From Punctularia strigosozonata HHB-11173 SS5 (lineage: Eukaryota; Basidiomycota; Agaricomycetes; Corticiales; Punctulariaceae): DNA of 64,000 nucleotides. Below are positions 33,450 to 42,972 of this stretch, in pieces. Under the pieces are notes generated by a model. The model was not told the DNA's origin. It worked only from the letters and a program-made list of their open reading frames with translations, and did no database searches. The position numbers were made by a program, and so were the translations under genes. Each line of letters begins with the position of its first letter. Position 1 is the stretch's first letter. The stretch spans positions 1,210,876 through 1,274,875 of the forward strand of contig NW_006767433.1 of assembly GCF_000264995.1 (NCBI RefSeq), given 5' to 3'.

Positions 33450-35025
33450 TCATATATCCGGTAAATCGAAGTCGGTTAAAAGCTTATAGTCTGCTGCGCG
33501 CACGGGGGCGGTCGGACTATCCGGTTTTCGTCGCCTATGGAACAACAGCAGTCAACCACCGATAACGCGAAGTACCAACACGACTACTCACTTTTCTCCA
33601 GCTGCCGCTGACGGGAATGTCCCGAACATGTCTGGGTGTTTAGGTAGAGGTGACTCACTACCGAGAAGGAGCGTGAACATGATTGTCTGGATCTATTGGA
33701 AGTGATGGATGGCCGTACCTGAAATAAGGATGCTTGAGCGCCTCCTCAGCGGTGATCCTCCGTTCCGGGTCGTATGTCAACAACTTCATCATTAGGTCGA
33801 TTCCGGCATTCGTCAGGTACGGGAACTTTTGTCTGAATCCGTGAGGATGCGGCGGGGGTATAGTCAGCGTCTTCACGAGTGGAAGGGTGGGAAAGTCAGG
33901 CCAGTAAGAGAACGACGGGGAAGCTGGGTTCGTCGAGGGTGGGCCGAGCAGTTTAAATATCATGGCGATGAGTTCTATTTCACCCTTGGCTTGAAAAAGG
34001 GGTTCCTTGAGGATGAGCTCGGCGAAGATGCAGCCGACGGACCAGATGTCCACGGCAGTCGAATAAATTTTCGCCCCAAGCAGGATCTCGGGTGCTCTGA
34101 GTATCTCCGTTAGGCTTGTTTTTGATTGGGCCGGAATAACGCATACCGGTACCATAGTGTTACGACTAGCTGGGTCATGCCACCAACTCCAACAGGATCT
34201 CCGTACCTGCGCGCTAAACCGAAGTCGGCCACTTTGATTGTGCCCCGGTTATTCATCAGCAGGTTGCTGGTCTTCAGGTCTCTATGCAATATCCAGCGCG
34301 AGTGGCAATGCGCAACCGCCGAGAGCAGCTGCATCATGAGCGTCTTGATCTCCGACTGCAAAAACGGAGAAGGCATGACGGTGAGCAACGTCTTCAGGTC
34401 GTGCTCGATGAAGTCCATCACGACGAAGACCCTTAGGCGGCCGATGTTACGTTGGCGCAAGAGGTAAAGAAGCAGTGCAAGGGGGATGGTATCTTGTCAT
34501 ATTCGAGTCGATATACGGACATGATGCTTGCCACACGTACTGCGTCAGGGTGTCTCCGACGACGACCTCCCGTATGTTCACGACGTTTTCGTGTCTGCAG
34601 GTCATGAGCGCGTTGATTTCACGCAGTGCCGTGATCGGGAAGCCGTGTTTCTCCTCCTCCAGCTTCAGCTTCTTTAATGCAACAATGTCGCCCGTCTGCT
34701 TGTCCCGTGCGCGGAACACGACGCCATAGGATCCTTCCTCAATCTGGTTGAGTCGCTCATAGCAGTAGACTGAGCGCGAAGGAGTAATGACTGGGTGGAA
34801 CTCCCGGGGCGGGACATATATACTATGGGACAGCCGTGGATGGCGAGCGGTTGAAGCCTCGGATCCAGAAGGGGAGGCGGTTCTGGCAGTATGTTCCCGA
34901 GCAATTTTGACTTTCTTAACCTTCTTCTTTGCTATAGGTTGTTGAATCTGCACCTCCAACACCTCGTCCTCGTCCCATTTTGATCTCTTGCGACCGGGAG
35001 TAGAGGGTCCAGCAACGTTGGACAT
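33450..35025 (-). CDS. CDK11/PITSLRE-type cyclin-dependent kinase
   Basis: Ser/Thr kinase linked to transcription, splicing and mitosis. The N-terminus is short and basic ([13 protein letters not shown]). Kinase motifs: [32 protein letters not shown] (the PITSLRE helix, Ser to Ala), [32 protein letters not shown] spliced to [19 protein letters not shown]. The open frame seems to stop at 33658, but splicing at TTCAG/GTACGG restores [21 protein letters not shown] further intron then gives [20 protein letters not shown] and ends DLPDI at 33450. That tail is characteristic of fungal CDK11. I chose ATG 35025 (MSNVAGPS) over one 81 bases upstream. It shares an 88-base promoter with the TTL gene. 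Confidence 0.9.
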
Positions 35026-35113
35026 CGTCGAGAAAGTGAACGAGGAGACTAAGGGCACTGCCACAACATAACGATTCTTCTCCCTTTTCTTTTCGTTCAT
35101 CTGCACAGGTTAA
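35026..35113. promoter_or_regulatory. very short divergent promoter, CDK11 / TTL-like gene
   Basis: Only 88 bases separate the chosen start codons. If the upstream CDK11 ATG at 35106 were used, the gap would be 7 bases. Core promoter parts must overlap or lie within transcribed DNA. Confidence 0.45.
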
Positions 35114-36649
35114 ATGCAGGACTTCTCAGCTTTCGTATCCTGGCCGTCCGCCCCTCTGACAAACTCTTTGGTCAGTAAGGCCTTGGATCGTCTCTCAACA
35201 CCGCCTAAGCTTGTAGACTCGCCCCAAGGACACACTCGCTTGCTGCAATGGTCAACCTACGACGATATTGACCATGACCTTACCCATTCTGAAGCGGGCG
35301 TTTTGGCATCGTCGTATACCATCCGTAAAGCTCTGATACGCAAACATTACCTTGCACGCTGCATACACGCATATACCACCAAGCATACTACCTCCAAGCT
35401 CGTGCGATCTGTACCACGGTCATGGGACATTGAAATCAGCTTCGCGGATGAACTGGAGGACATGTGGACAGACGAGCTCTGGGATCTGGCGCAAAATATG
35501 GCTCCCGAGAGGTGGTGGATACTGAAGCCCGGAATGGCAGACCGCGGGATGGGCATAAGACTTTTCAACAGTCAGGACGATCTTCAGCGCATTTTTGAGG
35601 AGTTCGAGGGCGATAGCGATGAGGAAGATGACGAGGGAGAGGGGGCAACGGCTGTCGTGACTTCGCAGCTGCGACACTTCGTGATCCAAGCATGTATCGC
35701 AATCGCTCCTGTGCGGCGTGTTCCTTACTCAACCACGCCAGGAATATATACCGAACCCCCTCCTCATGGACCCGAACGATATTCCGTTGCAACCGTTATC
35801 CGGTTCAGATAACGGCAAAAGTCGCCAAGGCCACAAGGTCAGTCGTCTCGTATGACAGAACGTCATCCATAAGAACCAATCCCCTAGTTCCACCTTCGTG
35901 CATACTGCGTTGCCTCCGGCGCTCTCACAGTGTACCTCTACACGCGTATCCTGGCGTTGTTCTCTGCAGTGCCCTACACCACCCCGACTCCACAAGATGG
36001 GAAACACGGTGCAGACATTGATCTCACCCCCCACTTGACGAACACGTCTTTGCAAGCTCATCGCGGCGAAGAGGGCGTGCGCCTCCTTGATGAGCTAGCT
36101 GGGCATCGGGTCTACTCAACGCCATCGAGAGATGATGGTGTAACAACCACGCTCAAGGAAGAAGATATCGCCGACATCAAGGACCAAATATCAGCAATAC
36201 TGGGTGAAACGTTTAAAGCGGCACAGGCCACGCCAATACATTTCCAGGTGAGCTTCTCTAACTGCAACAGTCGAGCGTTACATCTCAATGCAGCGCGCTT
36301 ATAGGCCCTGCCGAATGCTTTCGAGCTTTTTGGAATCGATTTCCTCGTTTCGGATAACTCGGGCTCTGTCTCCTCGGAGTCTCCGGACGACCAATCGAAA
36401 TTCCAGGTCCATCTGCTTGAAGTCAATTCGGAGCCTGCGATCGAGCTCACGGGTCCTCGTCTGCATTGGATCCTCGAAGATCTATTCGTTTCCATTGGGA
36501 AGGTGTGCGTTGAGCCGTTCTTCGGTGATCACAGCGCGGACGGTATCAACAAGGGCTGCGAACGTGCACAAGGTGTCGAGGATTGGAATTTGAACGAGAC
36601 TCGGTTCTACCTTAGGAAATGCTTGGACGTAGAGCAAATGTACAGATAG
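35114..36649 (+). CDS. tubulin-tyrosine-ligase-like ATP-grasp protein (PBY1-like)
   Basis: TTL-domain protein; the yeast relative Pby1 is associated with P-bodies. Exon 1 begins MQDFSAFVSWPSAPLTNSLV. Later it has RWWILKPGMADRGMGIRLF, the ATP-grasp Lys-Pro and Gly-rich loop. An acidic loop (DSDEEDDEGEGA) precedes LRHFVIQ. Further exons carry KFHLRAYCVASGALTVYLYT, the conserved metal/substrate strand, then NAFELFGIDFLVSD and LLEVNSEPAIELTGPRL, the metal-binding ExNxxP-like region. The tail ends LRKCLDVEQMYR at 36649. Three introns are visible, near 35685-35745, 35811-35905 and 36248-36303. The substrate is unknown; not all TTL relatives act on tubulin. Confidence 0.85.
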
Positions 36650-36840
36650 ACATTGGTTAGAAGGTCTCTCAGATCTTAGATATCCAACCCTAACCTCATC
36701 GGCACGCCTCTTCGGCGTTCGCCACCAGCGGGAATTCGGAAGCAGCACGCTGCAGCTTGCCCCGCGACAGTCGCTAAAGAGCGCTTCCGACCACTGGAGT
36801 CTCTTAGTTTCGCGGATGCCATGCGAGGACTTGCACGGTT

Positions 36841-38077
36841 ATGGCCTCTAACTATATCTTCACGTTGACCCCGACATTCACACAAGGACTGATACTGGGT
36901 CAACTCTCCATTCTCCTGCTACTTGTCCTGATCCTGAAGTACCTCTTCTTGGACTCGGAACCTGGAAGGCAGAATCCGACGTTTCACCCCACACTTGCCG
37001 CCGACAAGCATGATGAGGCGGGACGTTTCAATATGCAAGGGACGGTGGAATCCGTCATAGACGAGGAGGGCGATAGTCTGGAAGACGATGAAGAGGAGCG
37101 TGAGGGAGAATCGGCGGACTGGTTTAACTTGCTACTCCGCAACGTCCGTATTGCTGGCCTCATTGACCATTTCTTGAACTGCAGCCTGACCAAGTCGTCC
37201 AGGTACTAGATGCATACCGGTCCAAGCTCCGCGATGATCTCCCTGGTGCTGAAGGGGATGAGGTAGCTCGAAGAAAGTTAGAAGAGTATGCTAACCGCAT
37301 TAGGCCTGCAGCACTCGTTGTGAGTGTCTGTTCCGTGCTTTGAGTCGTTGAATATTCTTTGAATGCATATTCGTGTTGGGGATAGGATCCCATCCGCATA
37401 CACTCGGTCGACCTGGGCTCCTCCGCCCCTCGATTCTCGAATATTCGATTGAAATCTTCAGGGATGAGAAGTACTGCGCCTTCATCACGCTCTCGAAGGC
37501 GCAGCGCAGCGCGCGAGCTTGCTTCGCAAGACTCAGAGCCTAGCGAGGTAGAACTCGACATGGTATACAAGGATAGCGTGTCGGTAGCACTTTCTACCGG
37601 CGTGCTGTTCAACTATCCGCTGCCGTCATTTGCGAGACTACCCGTGTCGCTGACAATATCGCTGGAATTGTTTCAGTCACCGGTGAGTGAACCTGCATGT
37701 AGCATCAGAGGGTACGCTGACAATGGAATAACGCAGGTCGTTTTTTTGCCCCCTTCAGCCTCCGTCAAGCCGTCTACCCTTCAGATCAGCATCCCTCCTG
37801 ACGGCTTCACTTTGAATATCAAGACCACCTCGCTCATAGGCAGCCGCGCCAAACTTGCGGACGTGCCCAAGCTGCATGAACTGATCGAGCATCAGGTGCG
37901 ATCCAAAGAAACGCCGCTTCACCGGGATCGATTCGCTGAGCATCAATCTCACAGATTCGTCGCTTGGTTGCTCAAAAGAATGCCTACACCTTTGTCTTAC
38001 CTGGCCTGGCCAGTGTAAACGAAGTGAAAGAAGCGATCCGACACGAAAAGGAGGCACAACATTTGCCAGATTCATAG
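36841..38077 (+). CDS. MMM1: MMM1, ER-anchored SMP protein of ERMES
   Basis: Core subunit of the ER-mitochondria tether ERMES; its SMP domain moves phospholipids. The N-terminus is diagnostic: FTLTPTFTQGLILGQLSILL, then LLVLILKYLFL, one membrane span. An acidic linker (DSLEDDEEEREGE) leads to the SMP domain starting WFNLLLRN. Further exons give AYRSKLRDDLPGAEGDE, PRFSNIRLKSSGMRS, VELDMVYKDSVSVALSTGVL, LPVSLTISLELFQSP and FTLNIKTTSLIGSRAKLADV. The last splice (CAG/GTGCGA to CTCACAG) restores IEHQIRRLVAQKNAYTFVLP, then GLASVNEVKEAIR, ending PDS at 38077. Reading straight through gives a false stop about 60 bases earlier. At least four introns. Confidence 0.93.
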
Positions 38078-38457
38078 CACGCACTTATGCGGCCTGGTTA
38101 GCTCCTCTTGTGCTTTGCTGTCGTCGTGTTTATATTAGATGATATTGATGTCGTTCGTCGCTAGTTATACAACCTAATGACCCGCCCGTCTTTTCTATCG
38201 TCACATCGTTCGCTCTTCAGGGCGAACTCGTTTCGCGAGCAAGAATGCGTTCTGTCCCGGGAGAGGTGATGTTCGTCTGGGATGTGCTGCCTGAATGGTT
38301 AAGTCGAGGCACGCTCGCATTTTGTGGAGTTGCAGTTAGACGCCTACGTGCGCCATGCGCTCAATAGACAGCGCGGGCCTGCCGCATCCCCCTTCGTGCG
38401 CACGGAAGCAGAGAAGTGTGCAGCGACACGCATGCAACAGCTGATCGGACACGGGTG
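38078..38457. other. convergent 3' region, MMM1 / RPB8
   Basis: 380 bases with no supported frame or RNA gene; probably both 3' UTRs. Confidence 0.45.
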
Positions 38458-39119
38458 TTACTTGCGAAGGAGGATGTATATGGGTTCTCCGAGGACTATG
38501 CTAGCCATATGCCTGAAGGACCCCGTGAGGGCCATGAGCAGTCCACCGAACGAAGCATACGCGGTTCTGTGAGGGGCTATTCAGCGATTTGAACTTGCGA
38601 AGTCACGATAGGAAACGTACGATATCTCTGAAGTGCCCGAATCGAATTTGTAGACCTGCGTTTGGTTTCGGAATGAGACTCGAAAACGAACGTGCAGCTG
38701 TCCGGAGTACGAGGAGCATCCGTTTCTCACCTTGCCGTACATGACATAGTCGTAGTCCTCCTCGAGCCCTCGCTGGCCCTTCCCGTCCGGTCTCCACACG
38801 TTCTTCTCTTCCGCCTCGTCATCTCCGCCCGGCGCGCCCCCTCGCGAAAGCGAGCTGGACAGGGCGAGCGCGAAACTCTGTTCGTTCTTCAATGGAAACA
38901 GCTCAGTGTTGTAGTCCAGAGTCAGGTCCATGTCGTAGTTCTTCGAGTGCGCGTAGAGGCGGGAGACTGGGGGCCCAGAACGGGGTAAATAAGGGGACCG
39001 GGTCGCGCCTGCGAGTGAGGTAGGGAAGTCGTACCGCGGTCGAATTTCTTGCCCTCCTTGTCGATGGCGTTGACGGTGAAAATGTCGTCGAACACAATGT
39101 GTGAAGTGGTGGTTGCCAT
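38458..39119 (-). CDS. RPB8: RPB8, subunit shared by RNA polymerases I, II and III
   Basis: Small OB-fold subunit (RPABC3). Starts MATTTSHIVFDDIFTVNAID and continues KEGKKFDR, spliced to VSRLYAHSKNYDMDLTLDYN. Then TELFPLKNEQSFALALSSSL and the acidic insert GAPGGDDEAEEKNVWRPDG. DYDYVMYGK is spliced to VYKFDSGTSEIS. The last exon gives TAYASFGGLLMALTGSFRHM and ends GEPIYILLRK at 38458, the typical RPB8 terminus. Three introns, all about 50 bases. The product is about 150 residues, normal for the family. Confidence 0.93.
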
Positions 39120-39530
39120 CGTTGTGATATGGGTGGAATGAAAGGGCAAGGGTTTCGGCGCAAGCAGAGGAGACGAGAAAAGTTGTCCGCGTTTGTGGCG
39201 CGAACGTACCTACACAACGCTTGCCTCGAGGCTCAGAGTTACAGAGTATACTGATCGTCAATCATCGCCGTACCATAGAGGATACCAGATTAACGAACAA
39301 CAAGAACAACTGATATATGCATTGCGATTACAGGACAACACGAACGGCAGCAGTACAGAAGCGGACACGGGGATATCCCACAATCACTTTGGGAGAGCGT
39401 CGCAGGTCCCGCGCAAACCAGAGGTTCAACAGAGGCCGTAACCAGCACTGGACACGCGTAGAGCGTCCGCCGGATGTTTTCGCGCGTCTTTCCCCGTGAA
39501 ATTTGCGAGGATGTTCGCAGAACGCAGATC
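39120..39530. other. intergenic, RPB8 upstream region
   Basis: 411 bases between the RPB8 start and the SmD2 stop on the same strand. A frame continues past the SmD2 stop in another register but has no family resemblance. It probably holds the RPB8 promoter. Confidence 0.45.
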
Positions 39531-40154
39531 CGTTATACCTGATGGCGGAGGACTACAGGACCGCGATCAGCGACGTGATAGAGCGATGATCGAGTGAAGC
39601 CTACCAAGAATTACGGAGTCGCCACTGGAAGCGGGGGCATGAGCGCCTACGTCCATACGACATCGATGGTGTCACTCACCGCAGGAACATTTTGCTGATG
39701 AACCGGTCCTTGTTGACGGGCTTCTTGTTCTTTCCTTTCGGGACCTCGGTCCACATCTGGCATCAAGCATTCAGCAAGGTGAACCAGCGCGGTAACCGAG
39801 GAGTTGGAAAGGTGGTCAGACCTCTTTCACGTTCTCCAGAACCTGTAAAAGGGTTGAGCTCAAGAGATTCCCGAGCATACGGCCCGCTACTCACCATGTT
39901 ACTGTGCCTGTCGAAAGCCTTGACGCGCGCTAGCAGCTTCTTGTTGTTGCGGAGCGAGATGAGGACCTGGGCGTGGTTCCTCACCGCCTGCTGCAACACC
40001 GACAGCGGGCCCTGACTGATCTCATGCTCTTCCAGAGCACGAAGCTGCGCCTCGTCCAGCTCGGACTTGGGAACGTGCACGTATTGACTAGCATATGAAT
40101 CGTTGGTTAGTCGGAGAATATCTTGCAGCAGCACGGTGAACGCGAGTACCTCAT
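39531..40154 (-). CDS. SMD2: small nuclear ribonucleoprotein Sm D2
   Basis: Core Sm-ring protein of spliceosomal snRNPs. The first coding exon is ATGAG (40154-40150), spliced to TCAATACGTG to give MSQYVHVPKSELDEAQL. Then EEHEISQGPLSVLQQAVRNH, VLISLRNNKKLLARVKAFDR (Sm1), HSNM spliced to VLENVKE, then MWTEVPKGKNKKPVNKDRFI and SKMFLR, then GDSVILV (Sm2), ending LRHQV at 39531. Five introns cut a gene of about 115 codons. The last exon is only about 20 bases. The product is the usual size for SmD2. Confidence 0.93.
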
Positions 40155-40293
40155 GGTGGAACAGTGAAGGAGCCTATTCCCTTTTCGGGAAATTTGAGGC
40201 AGACCCAAATTTTGGATTCCCCTTGCTGAGAAGCGCTCCATCCCCACCTCCCTCCATCTCATACTACAAAACCCTCCCTTCGTCCTAGCCACG
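40155..40293. promoter_or_regulatory. divergent promoter, SmD2 / NOP7
   Basis: 139 bases between the start codons of two RNA-processing genes. Pyrimidine-rich on the NOP7 side. Shared regulation of splicing and ribosome-assembly genes is possible but unproved. Confidence 0.45.
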
Positions 40294-42456
40294 ATGGCTC
40301 GCATAAAGCAGAAGGGAAAATCTGGCGCGGCCAAGGCGTATGTCACCCGCTCAGCGGCGATCAAGAAGTTGCAATGTTCCCTGGCCGACTTTCGACGGTT
40401 ATGCATCCTGAAGGGTGAGTATCGCAGCATGTGCTCGTCCAGGTTTTGCACTGTACTGACTTTTGGGATACTCAAGGTATCTTTCCTCGGGAGCCCCGGC
40501 ATCGTAAACGTGCCAACAAAGGATCCTCTGCGCCAACATCTTTCTATTACGCCAAGGACATTGCGTACCTCGCCCACGAACCCGTCTTGAGGAAGCTTCG
40601 CGAGCACAAAGCGTTCGCAAAACGACTATCAAGAGCTCTTGGGCGTGGCGAGTGGAGCAGCGCGAAGAGCCTCGAGGAGAACAAGCCGGTGTACCGCCTG
40701 GATCACATCATCAAGGAACGGTCAGTACCGCTTGGTTTGCCAAACCTTGTGCAGCATGTTCTAAGCCGTCGATAGGTACCCCACGTTCGTAGATGCAGTC
40801 CGGGACATCGATGATGCGCTCTGCATGGCCTTCCTCTTCGCTTCTCTGCCTTCGGACGGACGTATACAACCGTCGCTCATCGAAAACTGCGCCAGGCTGG
40901 CTGCGGAGTGGCAGCTGTACGTGATTCACACGCGAGCGTTGCGCAAGACGTTCTTGTCCATCAAGGGCATATATTACCAAGCGGAGGTGGAAGGGCAGAC
41001 GGTGACATGGCTCGTGCCGTATCAGTTCACTCAGACGGTATGTGTACTTGGACATGTCGCTTCATCGAACATATCCCGACGTATCCCCATCTATTTTTTT
41101 AAAACTTAGATACCGCCTGACGTCGATGCCCGGGTCATGTTGACCTTCCTCGAGCTGTACCAGACCCTGCTCGGTTTCGTGTTCTTCAAGCTGTACACGG
41201 ATGCTGGCCTCGTGTACCCGCCGCCCTTGGACCTCAAGAAGGACGAGGGTGCGGCGGGCGTCGGCGCGTTCTCTCTCCAGGACGCCAAGAGCGCGAGTGC
41301 GGCGGCGTTCAAAAAGACGAAAGAGGTCGAGGTCGACGGCAAGAAAATCACCTCCAAGGACGTACGGCAAACGATCAAAAGCATCGCCACGTCCGCCCAC
41401 GCCGGCGACGACGACGTTGGCGCGCCAGAGCCGGAAAGGGTGACGGTGTCGAACGACGCCGACGAAGACTTTGTACCCCAGCCCTCCAAGACCGAGATCG
41501 CCCAGGGCGCCGAGCTTCCGACCCTCCAACAGATCTCCACCCTCCCCTCATCCGCGCCCATCAACCTCTTCGCGCCGTACACGTTCTGGCTCTCGCGCGA
41601 GACGCCGAGATCGATATTCGAGTTCATCGTGCGCTCGTTCGGGGGACGGATCGGCTGGCCGGCGTCGTCCGGCACGGGGTCGCCGTTCGAGGAGGAGGAC
41701 GAGAGCATCACGCACGTTATCATCGACCGGCCGGTGGCGGAGAAGGCGAGGGAGCACGAGACGGAGGAGGCGAGGGAGAGGAGGCGGAGGAGGAAGTACG
41801 TGCAGCCGCAGTGGGTCGTGGACTGCGTCAACGCCGGGAAGCTGCTGTCGGAGGAGCCGTATCTGCAGGGGAAGACGCTGCCGCCGCACTTGAGCCCGTT
41901 CGGCGCGCCCGTCGGGGCGTACGATCCGTTGGCGGCGGCTGGGGAAGGGGAGGACGTTGAGATGTCGGATGGTGAGGAGAGCGAGGAGGAGGCTGAGGTT
42001 GAGGAAGCTGAGGAAGAGGCGGAAGAGGAGTCGCCCCGGACAATCGTCAGGCAGGCTGCTGCTGCCGCTGCCGACGATCCCGCTGCGCTGCGTGCGGCGG
42101 AGCTGGCGGCGGAGGCGGCGGGAGTCGATTACGGCACGTTCGAGAAGGAAGTCAGCAAGGCGCAGAAGAAGGCCAAGGGGCAGAAATCCGATGCGCCGGC
42201 GGAGGAGGGCGAGCAGAACATGAACAAGATGCTGATGAGCAACAAGCAGCGCAAGCTGTACGAGCGCATGAAGTACGGCGAAAAGAAGCGCGCGAACGAG
42301 GTACGGAGATTGGCTCTATTACCCTTCCTTTCTTCGCTGTCGCGCCGGATGGATGGGGAAGCTCACTCTTTTCTACTTCCGCAGCGGGCCGTGCTGGAGC
42401 AAAAGCGGAAGAACCTGGCGAAGGACAAGAAACGGCAATCGAAAAGCAGTTCGTGA
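40294..42456 (+). CDS. NOP7: pescadillo / NOP7 ribosome assembly factor
   Basis: Member of the PeBoW complex (Nop7-Erb1-Ytm1) needed for 27S pre-rRNA processing in the nucleolus. The N-terminus [20 protein letters not shown] is typical. Then FRRLCILKG spliced to [38 protein letters not shown] and [25 protein letters not shown] domain follows ([20 protein letters not shown] to [14 protein letters not shown]). Acidic and Ala/Glu-rich stretches come next, with a basic coiled C-terminus after an intron near 42299-42384. It ends SKSSS at 42456. At least four introns are visible, near 40414-40476, 40719-40774, 41037-41109 and 42299-42384. Confidence 0.93.
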
Positions 42457-42972
42457 ACCCTCGCGAGCGCCCATCTCCGCGCCTTTGGCTGGGATGGCCT
42501 CCCTTCTGGCACCGGCGACGTGCTTTGGACGGAGATATCGACTCTATCGGCGGTTTGATGCTGCCAGGGCAGGTCGCCACGCGGTCCTTCTGTTGATCTG
42601 GGTCTGGACCGCGGGTCTATTTGCGTACCAGGTCACTTTAGGGTGTGTGCTGTATCGTTCCTTGCTTGTAAGGTTTTCTGCGCGCAATGTCAGAGTTCAG
42701 GCGAAAATAATCGCTGAGTGTGGTTGAGAGGGTCGAATAGAATTGGTCGACGCACAGATCGTACGGTCCCCGGAATTGCACGTGCCCCCGCCCCTGGGGC
42801 GAGTACGCGGGGTTCGGCCGTCGGTCATACATACTTACGGACGTCCGCCGCGCCTTTGTCACCGACGAATCTCAAACCGCTGCGCTCGATGCTACACTAG
42901 TACACACCTGAACCCAGCGCTGCCCCAACAGCACGGAAGTTCTTCGCTGAACGTTCTTCGCTGCACCCATCG
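42457..42972. other. intergenic, upstream of Sec7-PH gene
   Basis: 516 bases between co-directional genes. No supported frame. It likely contains the promoter of the Arf exchange factor gene. Confidence 0.45.
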
